Made by a program: the position numbers and the translations under genes. A DNA stretch of 5,243 bases, taken from Desulfomonile tiedjei. GTDB lineage: Bacteria; Desulfobacterota; Desulfomonilia; Desulfomonilales; Desulfomonilaceae. Where the stretch lies: NCBI GenBank assembly GCA_020718965.1, contig DYRE01000170.1:1-5243 (forward strand). The letters run 5' to 3'. Below the pieces are notes generated by a model, which ran no database searches, had not been told where the DNA came from, and worked only from the letters and a program-made list of their open reading frames with translations. How positions within the stretch are numbered: position 1 is the first letter of the stretch; the number at the start of each line of letters is the position of its first letter. Positions 4,744 to 5,243 of the stretch are shown here, piece after piece.

Positions 4744-5243
4744 ATGAAACCAACTGAAACCAGTAATACCTCGGAAATTTCCGATAAAAACCCGGACGTC
4801 ACATCGGCGGCAAAGCCCAGGAGCTGGGCAATGATCGTCGACCAGAGAAGATGTATCGGGTGCCATAGCTGCACTGTAGCCTGTAAGAGTGAAAATAATG
4901 TGCCCCTGGGTTACTGGCGCTCCTGGATAAAAGGTATACAGACCGGTTCTTTTCCGAATGTGAGCAACATGTTCCTGCGGCGTCTTTGCAATCAATGCGA
5001 TTCCCCTCCCTGTGTTCAGGTCTGCCCGGTGCAGGCTACAGTGAGAAGACCTGAAGATGGGATCGTGGTGATGTATTACGGCAAATGCATTGGTTGCGGC
5101 ATGTGCATTTCAGCTTGTCCTTATGACGCCAGGTTCTTTAACCCCATCAGACACACCGCCGATAAATGCGACTTTTGCGCCTCCAGGATCGAAAACGGAT
5201 TGCAGCCTGCGTGCGTGGAGGCATGCCTGACAAAAGCTCTCAT
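4744..5243 (+). CDS. NrfC/DmsB/DsrO-type four-cluster ferredoxin subunit (partial, runs off the window)
   Basis: The open frame continues past the window end; 166 codons are visible. Sixteen cysteines form four [4Fe-4S] sites in the classic order: CIGCHSCTVAC (37-47), C82-x2-C85-x4-C90-x3-C94, CIGCGMCISAC (115-125), and C142-x2-C145-x11-C157-x3-C161. This is the electron-transfer subunit type found with NrfD/PsrC-like membrane proteins in Nrf, Psr, Dsr, Qrc and related complexes. There is no twin-arginine signal at the N-terminus, unlike DsrO, so it is cytoplasmic or exported only with a partner. The start is uncertain. ATG 4744 is the first in frame after a stop at 4723 but has no good ribosome site. 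ATG 4831, giving MIVDQRRC, has AGGAG 7 bases upstream, though that site lies in a hairpin. The first 29 residues of the longer form are polar and look disordered. An NrfD-like gene just downstream is expected but not seen. Confidence 0.92.
   Translation, partial: MKPTETSNTSEISDKNPDVTSAAKPRSWAMIVDQRRCIGCHSCTVACKSENNVPLGYWRSWIKGIQTGSFPNVSNMFLRRLCNQCDSPPCVQVCPVQATVRRPEDGIVVMYYGKCIGCGMCISACPYDARFFNPIRHTADKCDFCASRIENGLQPACVEACLTKAL
4815..4829 (+). promoter_or_regulatory. Hairpin enclosing a Shine-Dalgarno-like AGGAG before internal ATG 4831
   Basis: GCCCAG-GAG-CTGGGC is a perfect 6-base-pair, GC-rich inverted repeat with a 3-base loop. It contains AGGAG (4819-4823), 7 bases before the in-frame ATG 4831. 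If 4831 is the true start, the ribosome site would be masked in the mRNA; if 4744 is the start, this is only coding sequence (codons for AKPRSWA). There is no following T-run, so it is not a terminator. Confidence 0.3.

Noticed and set aside
4668..4995. Two - strand frames over the last intergenic gap and the NrfC-like gene
   Set aside because: Antisense to the clear cysteine motifs of the + strand gene; no supporting motif.

Overview
The window looks like the middle of one redox operon from an anaerobic bacterium. All recognisable genes are on the + strand, with gaps of at most about 71 bases or short overlaps. Two membrane-anchored multihaem c-type cytochromes, an HdrC-like ferredoxin and an NrfC/DsrO-type four-cluster ferredoxin suggest a sulfate-reducing or syntrophic Desulfobacterota-like organism or a similar cytochrome-rich anaerobe. 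This placement is inference: there is no rRNA or taxonomic marker gene in the window.

Layout: (1) about 28 codons of the end of an upstream gene, stopping at 85; (2) 82-1131, a heptahaem cytochrome c with an N-terminal anchor; (3) 1112-1591, a two-cluster HdrC-like ferredoxin with a C-terminal membrane helix; (4) 1636-2415, an SdhB/FrdB-like iron-sulfur protein with one [2Fe-2S] and two [4Fe-4S] motifs; (5) 2487-4166, an SdhA/FrdA-like flavoprotein; (6) 4173-4712, a membrane-anchored trihaem c3/c7-type cytochrome; (7) 4744 to the window end, the start of a 16-cysteine NrfC/DmsB/DsrO-type ferredoxin. Such ferredoxins are usually followed by an NrfD-like membrane protein, which would lie outside the window. 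No intergenic stretch exceeds 300 bases. No RNA gene, CRISPR array, mobile element or convincing terminator was seen.

How the parts may work together (inference): the flavoprotein and its iron-sulfur partner have no export signal and should be cytoplasmic. They keep the catalytic residues of succinate dehydrogenase/fumarate reductase, so they probably interconvert a dicarboxylate pair such as succinate/fumarate or a close analogue. No SdhC/SdhD-type cytochrome b anchor is in the window. Instead, the pair sits among a tail-anchored ferredoxin, two cytochromes whose haem domains should face the periplasm, and an NrfC-like protein. This suggests a membrane complex linking a cytoplasmic dicarboxylate redox reaction to quinone and/or periplasmic cytochromes, comparable in logic to DsrMKJOP or Qrc but with SdhAB-like subunits as the catalytic end.

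The flavoprotein is atypical. It has a leader of about 95 residues before the FAD fold, Asn where the covalent-FAD His normally is, and a very short C-terminal region. The iron-sulfur subunit has a full cysteine set where SdhB normally has its [3Fe-4S] cluster. The individual families are recognisable; the assembly and substrate are not established by sequence alone.
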